NCBI RefSeq assembly: GCF_902459555.1
Contig: NZ_CABPSM010000012.1
Span: 124,001 to 188,000, forward strand
Length of the DNA: 64,000 bases
Source: Pandoraea horticolens
GTDB taxonomy: Bacteria > Pseudomonadota > Gammaproteobacteria > Burkholderiales > Burkholderiaceae
Direction of reading: 5' to 3'
Part shown: one piece after another, positions 53,204 to 62,840 of the stretch
Layout: the number at the start of each line of letters is the position of its first letter
Numbering within the stretch: the stretch's first letter is position 1
Position numbers and translations under genes: made by a program
Notes under the pieces: generated by a model
Databases searched by the model: none
Told to the model about the DNA's origin: nothing
What the model saw: only the letters and a program-made list of their open reading frames with translations

Positions 53204-54763
53204 TCAGGCCGCGCGCTCTCCTGGACCGCCCGGGCCACCGGGGAACATCCCCGCCATCCACAGGCCGATCTCGCGGGCGTCGGTCTGCTCGGGCTTGCGC
53301 ACGGGCGACAGACGCCCCTGTGCAAGCACTGTGATCCGGTCGCAAATTTCGAAAAGTTCGTCGAGTTCTTCGGACAGCACCAGCACCGCGACGCCGCGAG
53401 CCGAGAGGTCGAGCAACTGCTGGCGGATGAAGCTCGCCGCACCCACATCGACGCCCCACGTCGGCTGGGCCACCACGAGCACCCGGGGTTCCTGAAGGAT
53501 TTCGCGTCCAACGATGAACTTTTGCAGATTGCCGCCCGAGAGGCTCTGCGCAGCGGCATCCGGTCCGCCCGCCTTCACGTTGAAGCGCTCGATGCACAGT
53601 GACGCGAACCGCCGGAGCGTGTGCCGGCGAATCCAGCCACCGCGCAGCAATCCGAGGTGCGCCGTGCCGGACGCGCCAAGCAGCGCGTTGTCGGCGAGCG
53701 ACATGCTGGGCACGGCGCCACGCCCCAGCCGCTCTTCCGGCACGAAGGCCAGCCCGAGACGGCGCCGGGTGGCCGCGCCCATGCGACCGGCGGCACGGCC
53801 GTTCAGATGAAGGGCTTCGGCCTGCGGCGCACGAGTCTCACCTGACAATGCAGCCAGCAACTCGGCCTGTCCGTTACCGGAGACTCCCGCAATACCGACG
53901 ATCTCGCCCGCATGCACGTCGAGGTTGATGTCGTGCAACGAGGTGCCGAACGGGTCTTCGCTCGCCATCGACAACTGCCGCAAGGAAAGCAGCACGTCGC
54001 CCGGCCGGTGCTCGCGACGCTCGATCTGCGGCAACGCGCGCCCGATCATCATCTGCGCCAGCGTCTCTGCGGTCTCCTCGCGCGGCACGGCGTGGCCCGA
54101 CACGCGCCCGGCGCGCAACACGGTCGCGCGGTCGCACAGGTCGCGGATTTCGTCGAGTTTGTGGCTGATGTAGACGATGCTGCAACCTTCGGAAGCCAGA
54201 CGGCGCAGCGTAGTGAAGAGTTTCTGGACGGCTTGCGGTGTGAGCACCGACGTGGGCTCGTCCATGATGAGCAGACGCGGATTCTGTAACAGGCAGCGCA
54301 CGATTTCCACGCGCTGGCGCTCGCCCACCGACAGGCTATGCACATGACGCGCCGGATCAACTTCGAGCCCATACTGGGCCGACACATCGCGGATGCGCCC
54401 GGCGAGCGCCTTCAGATCGTGCCCCACGTCATCGAGCGCAAGGGAAATGTTCTCCGAGACGGTCAACGTCTCAAACAACGAGAAATGCTGGAAGACCATG
54501 CCGATGCCGAGCTTGCGGGCGGCGGCCGGACTGTCGATACGCGTGGACTGCCCTTCCCAGCGGATGTCGCCCGCGTCAGGGCGCACGGCACCGTAGATGA
54601 TCTTCATCAACGTGCTCTTGCCTGCACCGTTCTCACCCAGTACGGCGTGGATCTCGCCAGGTAACACGCTCAACGCGATGCTATCGTTGGCCACCACGCT
54701 CGGATAGCGCTTGGTGATGCCGGTCAGCGCCAGACGTGGCACGGCTTGCATTGGGGATGTCAC
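53204..54763 (-). CDS. ABC transporter double-cassette ATPase (BMP/nucleoside type)
   Basis: 519 residues from the GTG at 54763; a TTG at 54808 and ATG at 54751 are alternatives. First cassette has a full Walker A (GENGAGKST), signature LSVGERQRVEI and Walker B LLIMDEPTSVL. The second has GVSGNGQAEL in place of the P-loop lysine, LSGGNLQKF and VVAQPTWGVDVG, which is normal for the RbsA/YufO type. Start of a four-gene importer operon. Confidence 0.92.
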   Translation of the reverse strand: MTSPMQAVPRLALTGITKRYPSVVANDSIALSVLPGEIHAVLGENGAGKSTLMKIIYGAVRPDAGDIRWEGQSTRIDSPAAARKLGIGMVFQHFSLFETLTVSENISLALDDVGHDLKALAGRIRDVSAQYGLEVDPARHVHSLSVGERQRVEIVRCLLQNPRLLIMDEPTSVLTPQAVQKLFTTLRRLASEGCSIVYISHKLDEIRDLCDRATVLRAGRVSGHAVPREETAETLAQMMIGRALPQIERREHRPGDVLLSLRQLSMASEDPFGTSLHDINLDVHAGEIVGIAGVSGNGQAELLAALSGETRAPQAEALHLNGRAAGRMGAATRRRLGLAFVPEERLGRGAVPSMSLADNALLGASGTAHLGLLRGGWIRRHTLRRFASLCIERFNVKAGGPDAAAQSLSGGNLQKFIVGREILQEPRVLVVAQPTWGVDVGAASFIRQQLLDLSARGVAVLVLSEELDELFEICDRITVLAQGRLSPVRKPEQTDAREIGLWMAGMFPGGPGGPGERAA

Positions 54764-54957
54764 GAGTGAAGTCTCGATCCTGAGCTTGGGCGGGACGAAA
54801 ATACCCAATTCGCCGCGAAATGTCGAGCATGCGTCAATAACATGGCATGTCGTGACTGATGAAGAGCGGCAAGCCCCTATTTTAGGGATACGGGCTTTCC
54901 GCTATGGAGACGTCGGGCGCTTGTGCTTCATAATGATTTACTTATGTAATTCAAGGT

Positions 54958-54972
54958 CCGACATATTCGGAT
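54958..54972. promoter_or_regulatory. Small dyad upstream of the LysR gene
   Basis: TCCGA-CATAT-TCGGA inverted repeat about 15 bp before the LysR start, within an AT-rich stretch (54930-54985) that also holds TTACTTATGTAA. A likely operator region between the LysR gene and the divergent importer operon. Confidence 0.35.
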
Positions 54973-54985
54973 TGTTATATTTCTC

Positions 54986-55924
54986 ATGAGCCAAAACCGC
55001 GAACCGATCGACACCTATTTGCTGCGCGTCCTTCACACTTTGTTGATCGAGCGCAGCGTGACGCGTGCGGCCGTCAAGCTGAACCAGTCTCAACCCGCAA
55101 TCAGTGCGGCACTGCGACGCTTGCGCGATATCACCGGCGATCCGCTGCTGGTGCGCGGCAAATCGGGCATGGTGCCCACGGAGTACGGTCAATCGCTGCT
55201 GGAGCCGACGCAGAACGCCCTGCGTGAGATCGAGCGCATCACGGTCCAGCAATCGAGTTTCGATCCGGCGACGACGGTGCGCACGTTTCGCATCGGCTCC
55301 CCCGATTATCTGAATACGCTGTTCGTCCCCACGGTCGTCGAACGCTTTCGCCAGCAAGCCCCCAATGCGCAGCTCGAACTGCATTCGCTCGGCCCCGCCT
55401 TCGATTACGAACACGCGCTCGAAGACGGCAAGGTCGACATCGTCATCGGCAACTGGCCCGAGCCGCCCGAGCAGCTTCACCTCTCGAACCTGTTCGTCGA
55501 TCAGATCGTCTGCCTGGTGCGCAATACGCATCCGTATGCCAAACGCGGCCTCACCCTCGAGCAATACCTCGCCAGTCCGCACCTCGCGCCAACGCCCTAC
55601 TCCGTCGCCCAACGCGGCGCCATCGACATGCACCTCGCGCGCGAGCGTCTGAAACGCAATGTGGTCGTGACGATTCCGTACTTCAATCTGGCACCGTACG
55701 TTCTGCTGAAATCCGATCTGATCTTCACGACGACGCGTCTGTTCGCCGACCATTACGCGGAGTTCCTGCCGCTCACCGTGCTCGAAGCGCCCATCGACTT
55801 CCCGCCGATGCAGTACTACCAACTGTGGCACGAGCGTACGCACTATTCGGATGAGGTGCGCTGGCTGCGCAGCATCATTTCCGACGCCACACGCACACTG
55901 CTTGAGTCACACGCGCAGTCCTGA
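54986..55924 (+). CDS. LysR-family regulator, probable purine regulator
   Basis: 312 residues. Winged helix (LLIERSVTRAAVKLNQSQPAISAALRRLR) and a NodD/LinR-like effector domain (FRIGSPDYLNTLFVPTVVERF). ATG at 54986 has no clear ribosome site. Divergent from the purine/nucleoside ABC importer and next to the deaminase-permease operon, so control by a purine is the best guess. Confidence 0.85.
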   Translation: MSQNREPIDTYLLRVLHTLLIERSVTRAAVKLNQSQPAISAALRRLRDITGDPLLVRGKSGMVPTEYGQSLLEPTQNALREIERITVQQSSFDPATTVRTFRIGSPDYLNTLFVPTVVERFRQQAPNAQLELHSLGPAFDYEHALEDGKVDIVIGNWPEPPEQLHLSNLFVDQIVCLVRNTHPYAKRGLTLEQYLASPHLAPTPYSVAQRGAIDMHLARERLKRNVVVTIPYFNLAPYVLLKSDLIFTTTRLFADHYAEFLPLTVLEAPIDFPPMQYYQLWHERTHYSDEVRWLRSIISDATRTLLESHAQS

Positions 55925-56096
55925 CCCGCGATGGATACCGGGGTCCCGCGCCGTTTTTACCGGCGGAGCGGCCCCCACCGCTCCGCCGAACCGAAAGGCG
56001 GCGTTCCTCATGCACAGGAACGTCGCCCCGACTTCCTGCTTGCTCATTGCCACGCTCGGCCACACACCATAAGTATGTGGCCGGTGTGGCAACGCT

Positions 56097-57455
56097 TTAC
56101 CGGGAAGCCTCGGCCAGTTGCCGCGCCAGCGCGTTGTGACGCGTGACGAGCGACGGCAGGTCAAGCGTCGCCAGACGCCCTTCGCGCACCACCACCCGTC
56201 CGTTCACCACGCTGTACGCGGCTTGTCCAGGGTTACAGAAAACCAGCGCCGCCACCGGGTCGTGCAGACCGCCCGCCATGCCCACGCCACGGGTGTCGAA
56301 TGCCGCGAAATCGGCCACCATGCCGGGCGCGAGCATGCCGATGTCGTCTCGGCCCAGCACGCGCGCGCCGCCTACCGTGGCGATTTCCAGCGCCTCGCGG
56401 GCCGTCATCGCGCTCGGGCCGAAGCCCACACGCTGCAAGAGCAACGCCTGACGCGCTTCGCCGATCATGTTGGCGGCATCGTTCGAGGCCGAGCCATCCA
56501 CGCCCAGTCCGACAGGCACGCCCGCATCGCGCATCCGGCGAATCGGCGCAATGCCCGAGGCGAGCCGCATGTTGGAACACGGGCAATGCGCCACGCCGGT
56601 CCCCGTCTTGGCGAACAACGCGATGCCTGCATCGTCGAGTTGCACGCAGTGCGCATGCCAGACGTCGTGCCCGACCCAGCCCAGATCCTGAGCATAGTCG
56701 GCCGGCGTCATGCCGAACTTCTCGCGGCTGTAGGCAATATCGTTGACGTTCTCGGCCAGATGGGTATGCAGCGACACCCCGTAGTGACGCGCCATCGACG
56801 CCGATTCGCGCATCAGTTCGCGGCTCACCGAGAACGGCGAACAGGGGGCCACGACCAAGCGCAGCATCGCGTAGCGGCCTTCGTCGTGATACGTCTCGAT
56901 GAGACGCTGCGTGTCTTTGAGAATGTCGTCTTCGCGCTCGACGACGCGATCTGGCGGCAGCCCGCCCTGACTCTGTCCCACGCTCATGCTGCCGCGGCTC
57001 GCGTGAAAGCGCATGCCGATCTCGGCGGCGGCTTCGATGCTGTCGTCGAGCTTGCAACCGTTCGGGTAGATGTAGAGATGATCGCTTGATGTCGTGCAGC
57101 CCGAGAGCAGCAATTCAGCCATCGCCGTCTGTGTCGAGACGCGGATCATTTCCGGCGTGAGATTCGCCCACACCGGATACAGGTTCGTCAGCCAGTTGAA
57201 CAGTTCGCCATCCTGCGCAGCCGGAATGGCACGCGTGAGGCTCTGATACATGTGGTGATGCGTATTGACGAGACCGGGAATCACAACGTGCCCGGTCAGA
57301 TCGAGCACCTCGTCGGCCGTGGCTGGAAGCATATCGTGCGTGCCGACGGCCACGATCCGGTTGTCTTCCACGTACAACCCGCCGCGCGCAATCTCGCGGC
57401 GGCCTGCGTCCATCGTGACCAGAACCTCGGCATTCTTGACCAGCAGTGTTTTCAT
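56097..57455 (-). CDS. 8-oxoguanine deaminase / guanine deaminase-like amidohydrolase
   Basis: 452 residues of the amidohydrolase superfamily (COG0402). Metal ligands: HHH at 66-68 (NTHHHMYQ), H in SLHTHLAEN, H in WHAHCV, and Asp in GLGVDGSASND; HCPCSNMRLASG is the substrate-loop His. The NTHHHMYQSLTRA and HLYIYPN pattern fits 8-oxoguanine deaminase, which yields urate. Guanine or an aminopterin-like substrate cannot be excluded. Its ATG overlaps the permease stop by one base. Confidence 0.82.
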   Translation of the reverse strand: MKTLLVKNAEVLVTMDAGRREIARGGLYVEDNRIVAVGTHDMLPATADEVLDLTGHVVIPGLVNTHHHMYQSLTRAIPAAQDGELFNWLTNLYPVWANLTPEMIRVSTQTAMAELLLSGCTTSSDHLYIYPNGCKLDDSIEAAAEIGMRFHASRGSMSVGQSQGGLPPDRVVEREDDILKDTQRLIETYHDEGRYAMLRLVVAPCSPFSVSRELMRESASMARHYGVSLHTHLAENVNDIAYSREKFGMTPADYAQDLGWVGHDVWHAHCVQLDDAGIALFAKTGTGVAHCPCSNMRLASGIAPIRRMRDAGVPVGLGVDGSASNDAANMIGEARQALLLQRVGFGPSAMTAREALEIATVGGARVLGRDDIGMLAPGMVADFAAFDTRGVGMAGGLHDPVAALVFCNPGQAAYSVVNGRVVVREGRLATLDLPSLVTRHNALARQLAEASR

Positions 57456-58822
57456 CAGTGCGCCTCCAGTCCTATACCTGTACCGTTCTTCTCGCCATGA
57501 GCGTTGGCCGCCGGGGCTTTGAAGCCATTGAAGTAGGCGTTCAGAATCACGGCCGAAAGCGTGGCGAGCAAAATTCCACTGTGCAGCAGCGGCGCGAGTT
57601 GCTCGGGCATCTTCGCGAAGAACTTGTTCGACGCGACGGGAATCATCGCCATGCCGATGCTGATGGCCACAATGTACAGGTTGTAGCGGTTATACGAGTA
57701 ATCGACCTTGGACAGGATCTTGATGCCCGTGGCGAGCACCATGCCGAACATGACCACGCCGGCCCCGCCCAGCACGAATTGCGGAATCGAGGCGACAATC
57801 ACCGACATCTTCGGGATCAGTCCGAAAACCAACAGGATGACACCGGCCGAGGCGCAGACCCAGCGGCTCTTCACGCCCGTGACGCCCACAAGACCGATGT
57901 TCTGAGAGAACGAGGTGTGCGGGAACGTGTTGAACACGCCGCCGATCACGGTGGCCACGCCATCGACACGCAGACCGGCCACCAGCGCCTTCTCGTCCAC
58001 CGGCTTGCCGACGATCTCGCCGAGCGCCAGAAACATCCCCGTCGATTCGATGAACGTAATCAGAATCACGATAGTGAGCGTAACGATCGCCCACGGATCG
58101 AACACCGGCATGCCGAAATGGAACGGCAGCACAACGTCGAACCATTTCACCTGATCCAGGCCGTCGAAATTCACCTTGTGCAGCATCAGCGCGATCATGA
58201 AGCCGAACAGAATGCCCAGCAGCACGGCGATATTCGAGAAGAAGCCCTTCACGAAACGCGTAATCAGCAAGATGAAGACCAGTACCGCGAACGACACGCC
58301 CAAATAGACGGGGTCACCGTAATCGGGGTTGCCCACACCACCTGCGGCCCAGTTGATGCCGACACCGATGATCGTCAGGCCGATGGACGTGATCACGATC
58401 CCCGTGACGATCGGCGGAAAAAAGCGCAACAACTTGCCGATAACCGGCGCAATGAGTGTGCCGATGATGCCCGAGGCGATCGTCGCCCCGAAGATGCCCG
58501 GCAGGCCCAGCGAGGGGTTGGTGCCGATGGCGAGCATCGGACCGACGGCCGCAAAGGTCACGGCCATGATGACCGGCATACGAATACCGAACCGGCCCAC
58601 GCCTACGCTTTGCAGCAACGTCGCAATGCCGCAGCACATCAGGTCGGCGGAAATAAGAAAGGCAATCTGGTCCTTGGGCAAGCCAAGGGCGCCGCCGATG
58701 ATCAGCGGCACGGCTACCGCACCCGCATACATCACCAGCACATGTTGCAGGCCCAGCATGAACAATTTTGCGATCGGCAGTCGTTCGTCGACCGGATCCA
58801 CGGCTTTCGTTGTCACACTCAT
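57455..58822 (-). CDS. NCS2-family purine (xanthine/urate) permease
   Basis: 455 residues, about fourteen helices. Starts PIAKLFMLGLQHVLVMYAG, with the family signature QNIGLVGVTGVKSR and NTFPHTSFSQN. NCS2 members of this type import xanthine or urate by proton symport. Upstream partner of the deaminase in a two-gene operon. The specific substrate is inferred from neighbours. Confidence 0.9.
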   Translation of the reverse strand: MSVTTKAVDPVDERLPIAKLFMLGLQHVLVMYAGAVAVPLIIGGALGLPKDQIAFLISADLMCCGIATLLQSVGVGRFGIRMPVIMAVTFAAVGPMLAIGTNPSLGLPGIFGATIASGIIGTLIAPVIGKLLRFFPPIVTGIVITSIGLTIIGVGINWAAGGVGNPDYGDPVYLGVSFAVLVFILLITRFVKGFFSNIAVLLGILFGFMIALMLHKVNFDGLDQVKWFDVVLPFHFGMPVFDPWAIVTLTIVILITFIESTGMFLALGEIVGKPVDEKALVAGLRVDGVATVIGGVFNTFPHTSFSQNIGLVGVTGVKSRWVCASAGVILLVFGLIPKMSVIVASIPQFVLGGAGVVMFGMVLATGIKILSKVDYSYNRYNLYIVAISIGMAMIPVASNKFFAKMPEQLAPLLHSGILLATLSAVILNAYFNGFKAPAANAHGEKNGTGIGLEAH

Positions 58823-59259
58823 TGCGTCTCCGTCCCTGGGGGGCTGTCTGATTGATATTTTTGGGGTGGTTCAATGGTGCAGATCGACGCCTTTTGCGAC
58901 AAGACCACCAGGGGCTATAGTGTTTTTTCCATGGAACGTATGCATGAGTGCTTATCATGCGTCTCGGGTTTTCCCCAACGACGCACGTCACCATTGGGCC
59001 TGCCGGGCGATGGGCCCGCCGTCGCAACAGCACTTCATACGTCAGTTGTTATAGCCCGGATAACAGAAGCAGATAGTGGTCCAAAAGACCCCAAATTCGA
59101 TGCGGGCGGCGTACTCTCGACACACGCGAACGCCCTATTGATGGCCGTCATCTTTTTTGTCCGGCGTGACATGGTATGTGCGCGTTTTTATCTTTGGTAT
59201 TGCGCCCGTTGTCCGGCCGCCATCTCCCTACAATGCACCCATCCATCACAGGAGACACC
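58823..59259. promoter_or_regulatory. Divergent control region of purine permease and uraH
   Basis: 437 bp without a supported gene; it must hold promoters for both directions. AT-rich parts lie at 58855-58870 and 59146-59205. No clear operator was identified by eye. Confidence 0.3.
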
Positions 59260-59610
59260 ATGGGACGACTGACTACCCACGTACTTGATACCTCTCACGG
59301 CAAGCCTGGCGCGGGCATCCGTGTCGAGCTGTGGCGCGTGGACGGCGAGCGCCGTTTGCTGCGCGACGTGCAGACCAACAGCGACGGCCGTTGCGACAAG
59401 CCACTGCTCGAAGGCGAAGCGTTCGTCGCCGGGGAATATGAACTGGTATTTCACGCGGGCGACTATTTTGCCGCGCAGGGCGTGGACGTTCCTTCGCCGC
59501 GTTTTGTCGATCGCGTTGTGCTGCGCTTCGGCATTGCCGAGCCTGCCCAGCATTACCACGTGCCCCTTCTGGTTTCGCCGTGGAGCTTTTCCACGTATCG
59601 CGGCAGTTGA
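59260..59610 (+). CDS. uraH: 5-hydroxyisourate hydrolase
   Basis: 116 residues, transthyretin-like. Starts MGRLTTHVLDTSHGKPG with AGGAGA seven bases upstream; ends in the diagnostic YRGS; HYHVPLL gives the second conserved His. Opens 5-hydroxyisourate to OHCU. Followed 40 bp later by puuD, which makes its substrate. Confidence 0.95.
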   Translation: MGRLTTHVLDTSHGKPGAGIRVELWRVDGERRLLRDVQTNSDGRCDKPLLEGEAFVAGEYELVFHAGDYFAAQGVDVPSPRFVDRVVLRFGIAEPAQHYHVPLLVSPWSFSTYRGS

Positions 59611-59650
59611 AGCGCGAGCGTGAACGTCAGGCAGTTGAGGAGAACATAAG

Positions 59651-60856
59651 ATGGAAGCGTTTATTACCGACTGGGTCAATCTGTTGCTGCGCTGGCTGCA
59701 TGTGGTGGCAGCCATTGCCTGGATTGGCGAGTCGTTCTATTTCGTGATGCTGGACAATGGTCTGAAGCCGCCGAAGGCGGCGGAAGACAAGCAAAAGGGC
59801 GTGTTCGGTGAGATGTGGTCGGTGCACGGCGGCGGTTTCTACCACGCCCAGAAGTATCTGAACTCGCCGCCGCAGATGCCGGAAGACCTGCACTGGTCGA
59901 AGTGGAAGTCGTACACGACCTGGCTCTCGGGTTTTGCTCTGTTCTGTGTGCTGTATCTGCTGCAGCCGCAGACATATCTGATCGACAAGAACGTGATGGA
60001 TCTGCAACCCGGTCAGGCCGTCGGCCTCGCGGTGGCGTTTCTGATCGGCGGCTGGTTCGTCTACGACTTCCTGTGCCGCATGCTGGGCAAGAACGAGCGC
60101 GTGTTGGGGATTGGCGTTGCACTGTTCGTGGTCGCGGCAACTTATGCCACGACGCACATCTTCGCGGGTCGTGCCGCGTTCCTGATCGTGGGCGCCATGA
60201 TGGCGACGTCGATGTCGGCCAACGTATTCTTCTGGATCATACCGGGGCAGCGCAAGAGCGTCGACGCCCTGTCGAAGGGCGAAGTCCCGAACCCGATCTG
60301 GGGCAAGCTGGGCAAGCAGCGTTCGGTGCACAACACGTATTTCACGCTGCCGGTCGTGTTTATCATGATCAGCAACCACTATGCGTTCACGTACAGCAAT
60401 CCGTACAACTGGGTAATTCTCACGATCATCATGGCCGCAGGCGCGATGATCCGTCAGTTCTTCGTACTGCGTCATTCCGGAAAGAACCTGTACGCGCTGC
60501 CGGTGGTTGGCGCCGCGCTGCTCGCAGGGGTTGCCGTCTTCGCTGCACCGCGCCCCGCCCCGGCACCTGCCGCCGGTGCGCCCGGTGAAGCTGCGCCCCC
60601 GGCCGTGAAGCTCTCGGAGATCCAGCCGATCCTAACGCAACGCTGTGCCACCTGCCACTCGGCCAAACCGACGATGATGGGCAGTGCTCCGGCGGGGGTG
60701 ATGCTCGACACACCGGCCGAGATTTCTCAGAACGCTCAGCGGATCTATCAGCAGGCCGTAGCGCTCAAGTCGATGCCGCTGGGCAACGTGACCCAGATGA
60801 CCGACGACGAACGCCAGAAAATCGCGGCATGGTTCAACGGCGGCGCACAACAATAG
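59651..60856 (+). CDS. puuD: Membrane urate oxidase PuuD with C-terminal cytochrome c
   Basis: 401 residues. About eight helices in the DUF989/PuuD part (LLRWLHVVAAIAWIGESFYFVMLDN at the start), then a Pro/Ala-rich linker (about 300-320) and a cytochrome c domain with CATCH haem site near residue 340. Oxidises urate to 5-hydroxyisourate and passes electrons to the respiratory chain instead of O2 directly. Co-transcribed with uraH. Confidence 0.92.
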   Translation: MEAFITDWVNLLLRWLHVVAAIAWIGESFYFVMLDNGLKPPKAAEDKQKGVFGEMWSVHGGGFYHAQKYLNSPPQMPEDLHWSKWKSYTTWLSGFALFCVLYLLQPQTYLIDKNVMDLQPGQAVGLAVAFLIGGWFVYDFLCRMLGKNERVLGIGVALFVVAATYATTHIFAGRAAFLIVGAMMATSMSANVFFWIIPGQRKSVDALSKGEVPNPIWGKLGKQRSVHNTYFTLPVVFIMISNHYAFTYSNPYNWVILTIIMAAGAMIRQFFVLRHSGKNLYALPVVGAALLAGVAVFAAPRPAPAPAAGAPGEAAPPAVKLSEIQPILTQRCATCHSAKPTMMGSAPAGVMLDTPAEISQNAQRIYQQAVALKSMPLGNVTQMTDDERQKIAAWFNGGAQQ

Positions 60857-60890
60857 CGGCCACGACCGGCTATCTTGCCGGCCCCATGTT

Positions 60891-60914
60891 GGGGCGCTTC
60901 GGCGCCCCTTTTTT
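60891..60914 (+). terminator. Terminator of uraH-puuD
   Basis: GGGGCGC / GCGCCCC stem with a TTCG loop followed by six T. The rest of the gap to 61391 (about 480 bp) holds no gene I can support. Confidence 0.93.
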
Positions 60915-61391
60915 CATGGCATCGTGCCACCTGCCCGTCGCCCTGCCCATCATGGGATGGCATTGCCCATTCGTCATGAAATCAATCGTTTGGGAACTTC
61001 GGCACAAGTACGCAGGTCTGTACTACGCGCCCGGCAGTCCGGGTGTGACGTTATTGTGAGGGCGGCATCCGCCCAACCTTCCCATGACGTTCAACACTGG
61101 CGCGATGCCCTCCACGGCAGGCGCGTCACGCAAACTACGCCATGAATTTCCTGCTTTTCTCCGCTTCCCGGCAAGGCGTCGTCTGGGTGCATCTGCACCA
61201 GGCCATGTTCCCGCCGTCCGATCTGTCTGCCTGACAACGTCTGCGTGCGCTGAAGCTGCGCGTGATGTGTCGGGCGGGACGGGTGCGCCATCGCTTGCGT
61301 GCACCCGGTTGATCTCCCATCAGTTTTCGATGTGCAAGCCACGGTGAGCTGCGTCCCGACACGACGCGGCGATGTGTCATCGGGGGGGACC

Positions 61392-62771
61392 ATGTCTCAT
61401 TCCAATTTCTGCCAATCCACGCAGGGCGCCAAGGCGTCGCTGCTCAAACAATTCGCTTCACTCGCGATCCCGACGATTCTTTCCGGCTGGGTGTATACGG
61501 TCTACACACTGATCGACGGGATTTTCATCGGCCGATATGTCGGCGAACAGGCGCTGGCCGCGCTCAACCTCGTAGTGCCCCTGCTGTACGTGCCTTACGC
61601 CTTCAGTGTGATGGCGGGGGTGGGCGGCGCCACGCTCATTGCCCGTCTGCTGGGTGAGGGACGGGAAGCCGAAGCGCGTCGTGCGTTCTCGCAGGTGCTC
61701 TGGGTGATGCTCGCCTTCGGTATCACGATGAGCGTTGCGGTGCTGGGCTTGCGGCACGAGATCGCTGCCGCCCTCGGCGCCGAGGGCCCCATCGCGCAAG
61801 ACGTGGTCGCATATCTCTCGGGCTGGGGCTGGTTCGTGCTCTTCGCCAATGGTCTGTACGCGCTGGAGCTCTTCCTGCGCGTGGAAGGTGCCCCGGCTGC
61901 GCGTTTCGGTTTGTATGCAATGTTCCTGGGCGCGCTCGCCAATGTTGCGCTGGACTATTGGTTCATTGCCGTGAGGGGGATGGGCATGTACGGGGCGTCG
62001 CTCGCTACGGGCTTGTCGATGATGGTCTCCAGCAGCGTGATGCTCGCCTATCACTTCGTGCTCGCCAAGCAGGTCGTGCCCGCGTGGCGTGCGTTCGCGA
62101 ACGCGGAGGTTCACGTCTGGCGTGCGATGTACAACGGTGCCTCGGAGTTTCTGGGAGCCATCGCGCCTGCGGTGACGGTGTTCGCCTTCAATCGCGTGAT
62201 TCTGTCGAACTTTGGCGAACCGGGACTGGCGGCATACGCCATTCTGGAATACATGACGCTGGGCGCCACGGTCACGATGGTGGCGCTGGTGCAGAGCATG
62301 CAGCCGATGATCAGCTTCTATCGGGGCGCTCGCGATCTGAACGCGCTGCGTGAGTCGTTCCGGTTGGGTGTCATCGCCGTGACGGGATTCTCGGTGTTGG
62401 TGGCGCTCGCCATGGCGACGCTCGCTCGTCCGCTCACGTTCCTGTTTCTGCCCGAAGGCGTTCATGCGTGGTCGATTCTCGAGCAGGCGGTGCTCTGGTA
62501 CGCGTTGGCGTTTCTGCCGGCCGCCGGCAATCTGATCGTGGCGGGTTTCCTGACTGCCGTGGAAGCACCGGGTCCGTCGGCCGTCATCGCAACGCTGCGA
62601 AGCTGGGTGCTGTTGCTGGGCATTCTCTGGCTGCTCAACGTGTGGCTGGGCGGCACGGCCATCTGGTATTCGCTGCTGATCACCGAGGTGCTGACGCTGG
62701 CGATCAGCGCGTGGCTGTACTGGCGCAGCGTCCGGAGCAAAACGCTGCTGGGTCCGGCAGCATCTTGCTAA
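61392..62771 (+). CDS. MATE-family efflux transporter (MepA-like)
   Basis: 459 residues, twelve helices, from the ATG at 61392 preceded by a G-rich site. LAIPTILSGWVYTVYTLIDGIFIGRYVG in helix 1 and GVGGATLIARLLGEGREAEARRAFSQ are typical of MATE exporters of the MepA/NorM type. Likely exports cationic drugs or metabolites by Na+ or H+ antiport. Terminator follows. Confidence 0.9.
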   Translation: MSHSNFCQSTQGAKASLLKQFASLAIPTILSGWVYTVYTLIDGIFIGRYVGEQALAALNLVVPLLYVPYAFSVMAGVGGATLIARLLGEGREAEARRAFSQVLWVMLAFGITMSVAVLGLRHEIAAALGAEGPIAQDVVAYLSGWGWFVLFANGLYALELFLRVEGAPAARFGLYAMFLGALANVALDYWFIAVRGMGMYGASLATGLSMMVSSSVMLAYHFVLAKQVVPAWRAFANAEVHVWRAMYNGASEFLGAIAPAVTVFAFNRVILSNFGEPGLAAYAILEYMTLGATVTMVALVQSMQPMISFYRGARDLNALRESFRLGVIAVTGFSVLVALAMATLARPLTFLFLPEGVHAWSILEQAVLWYALAFLPAAGNLIVAGFLTAVEAPGPSAVIATLRSWVLLLGILWLLNVWLGGTAIWYSLLITEVLTLAISAWLYWRSVRSKTLLGPAASC

Positions 62772-62790
62772 AGCGCAGGCATCGAGCAAG

Positions 62791-62824
62791 AACGGCGTGA
62801 CTTCATCGTCATGCCGTTTTTTTT
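62791..62824 (+). terminator. Terminator of the MATE gene
   Basis: 11-bp stem with one G-U pair (AACGGCGTGAC / GTCATGCCGTT), 6-base loop, then a run of T. Confidence 0.88.
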
Positions 62825-62840
62825 CGTGATGTGGCCAGGC

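Noticed and set aside
53204-54763. Second ATPase cassette lacks the Walker A lysine
   Set aside because: Normal for the RbsA/YufO-type double-cassette proteins, not a defect.
57446-58855. 469-codon plus-strand frame opposite the NCS2 permease
   Set aside because: His/Asp/Arg-rich antisense of a transmembrane protein, a common artefact in GC-rich DNA.
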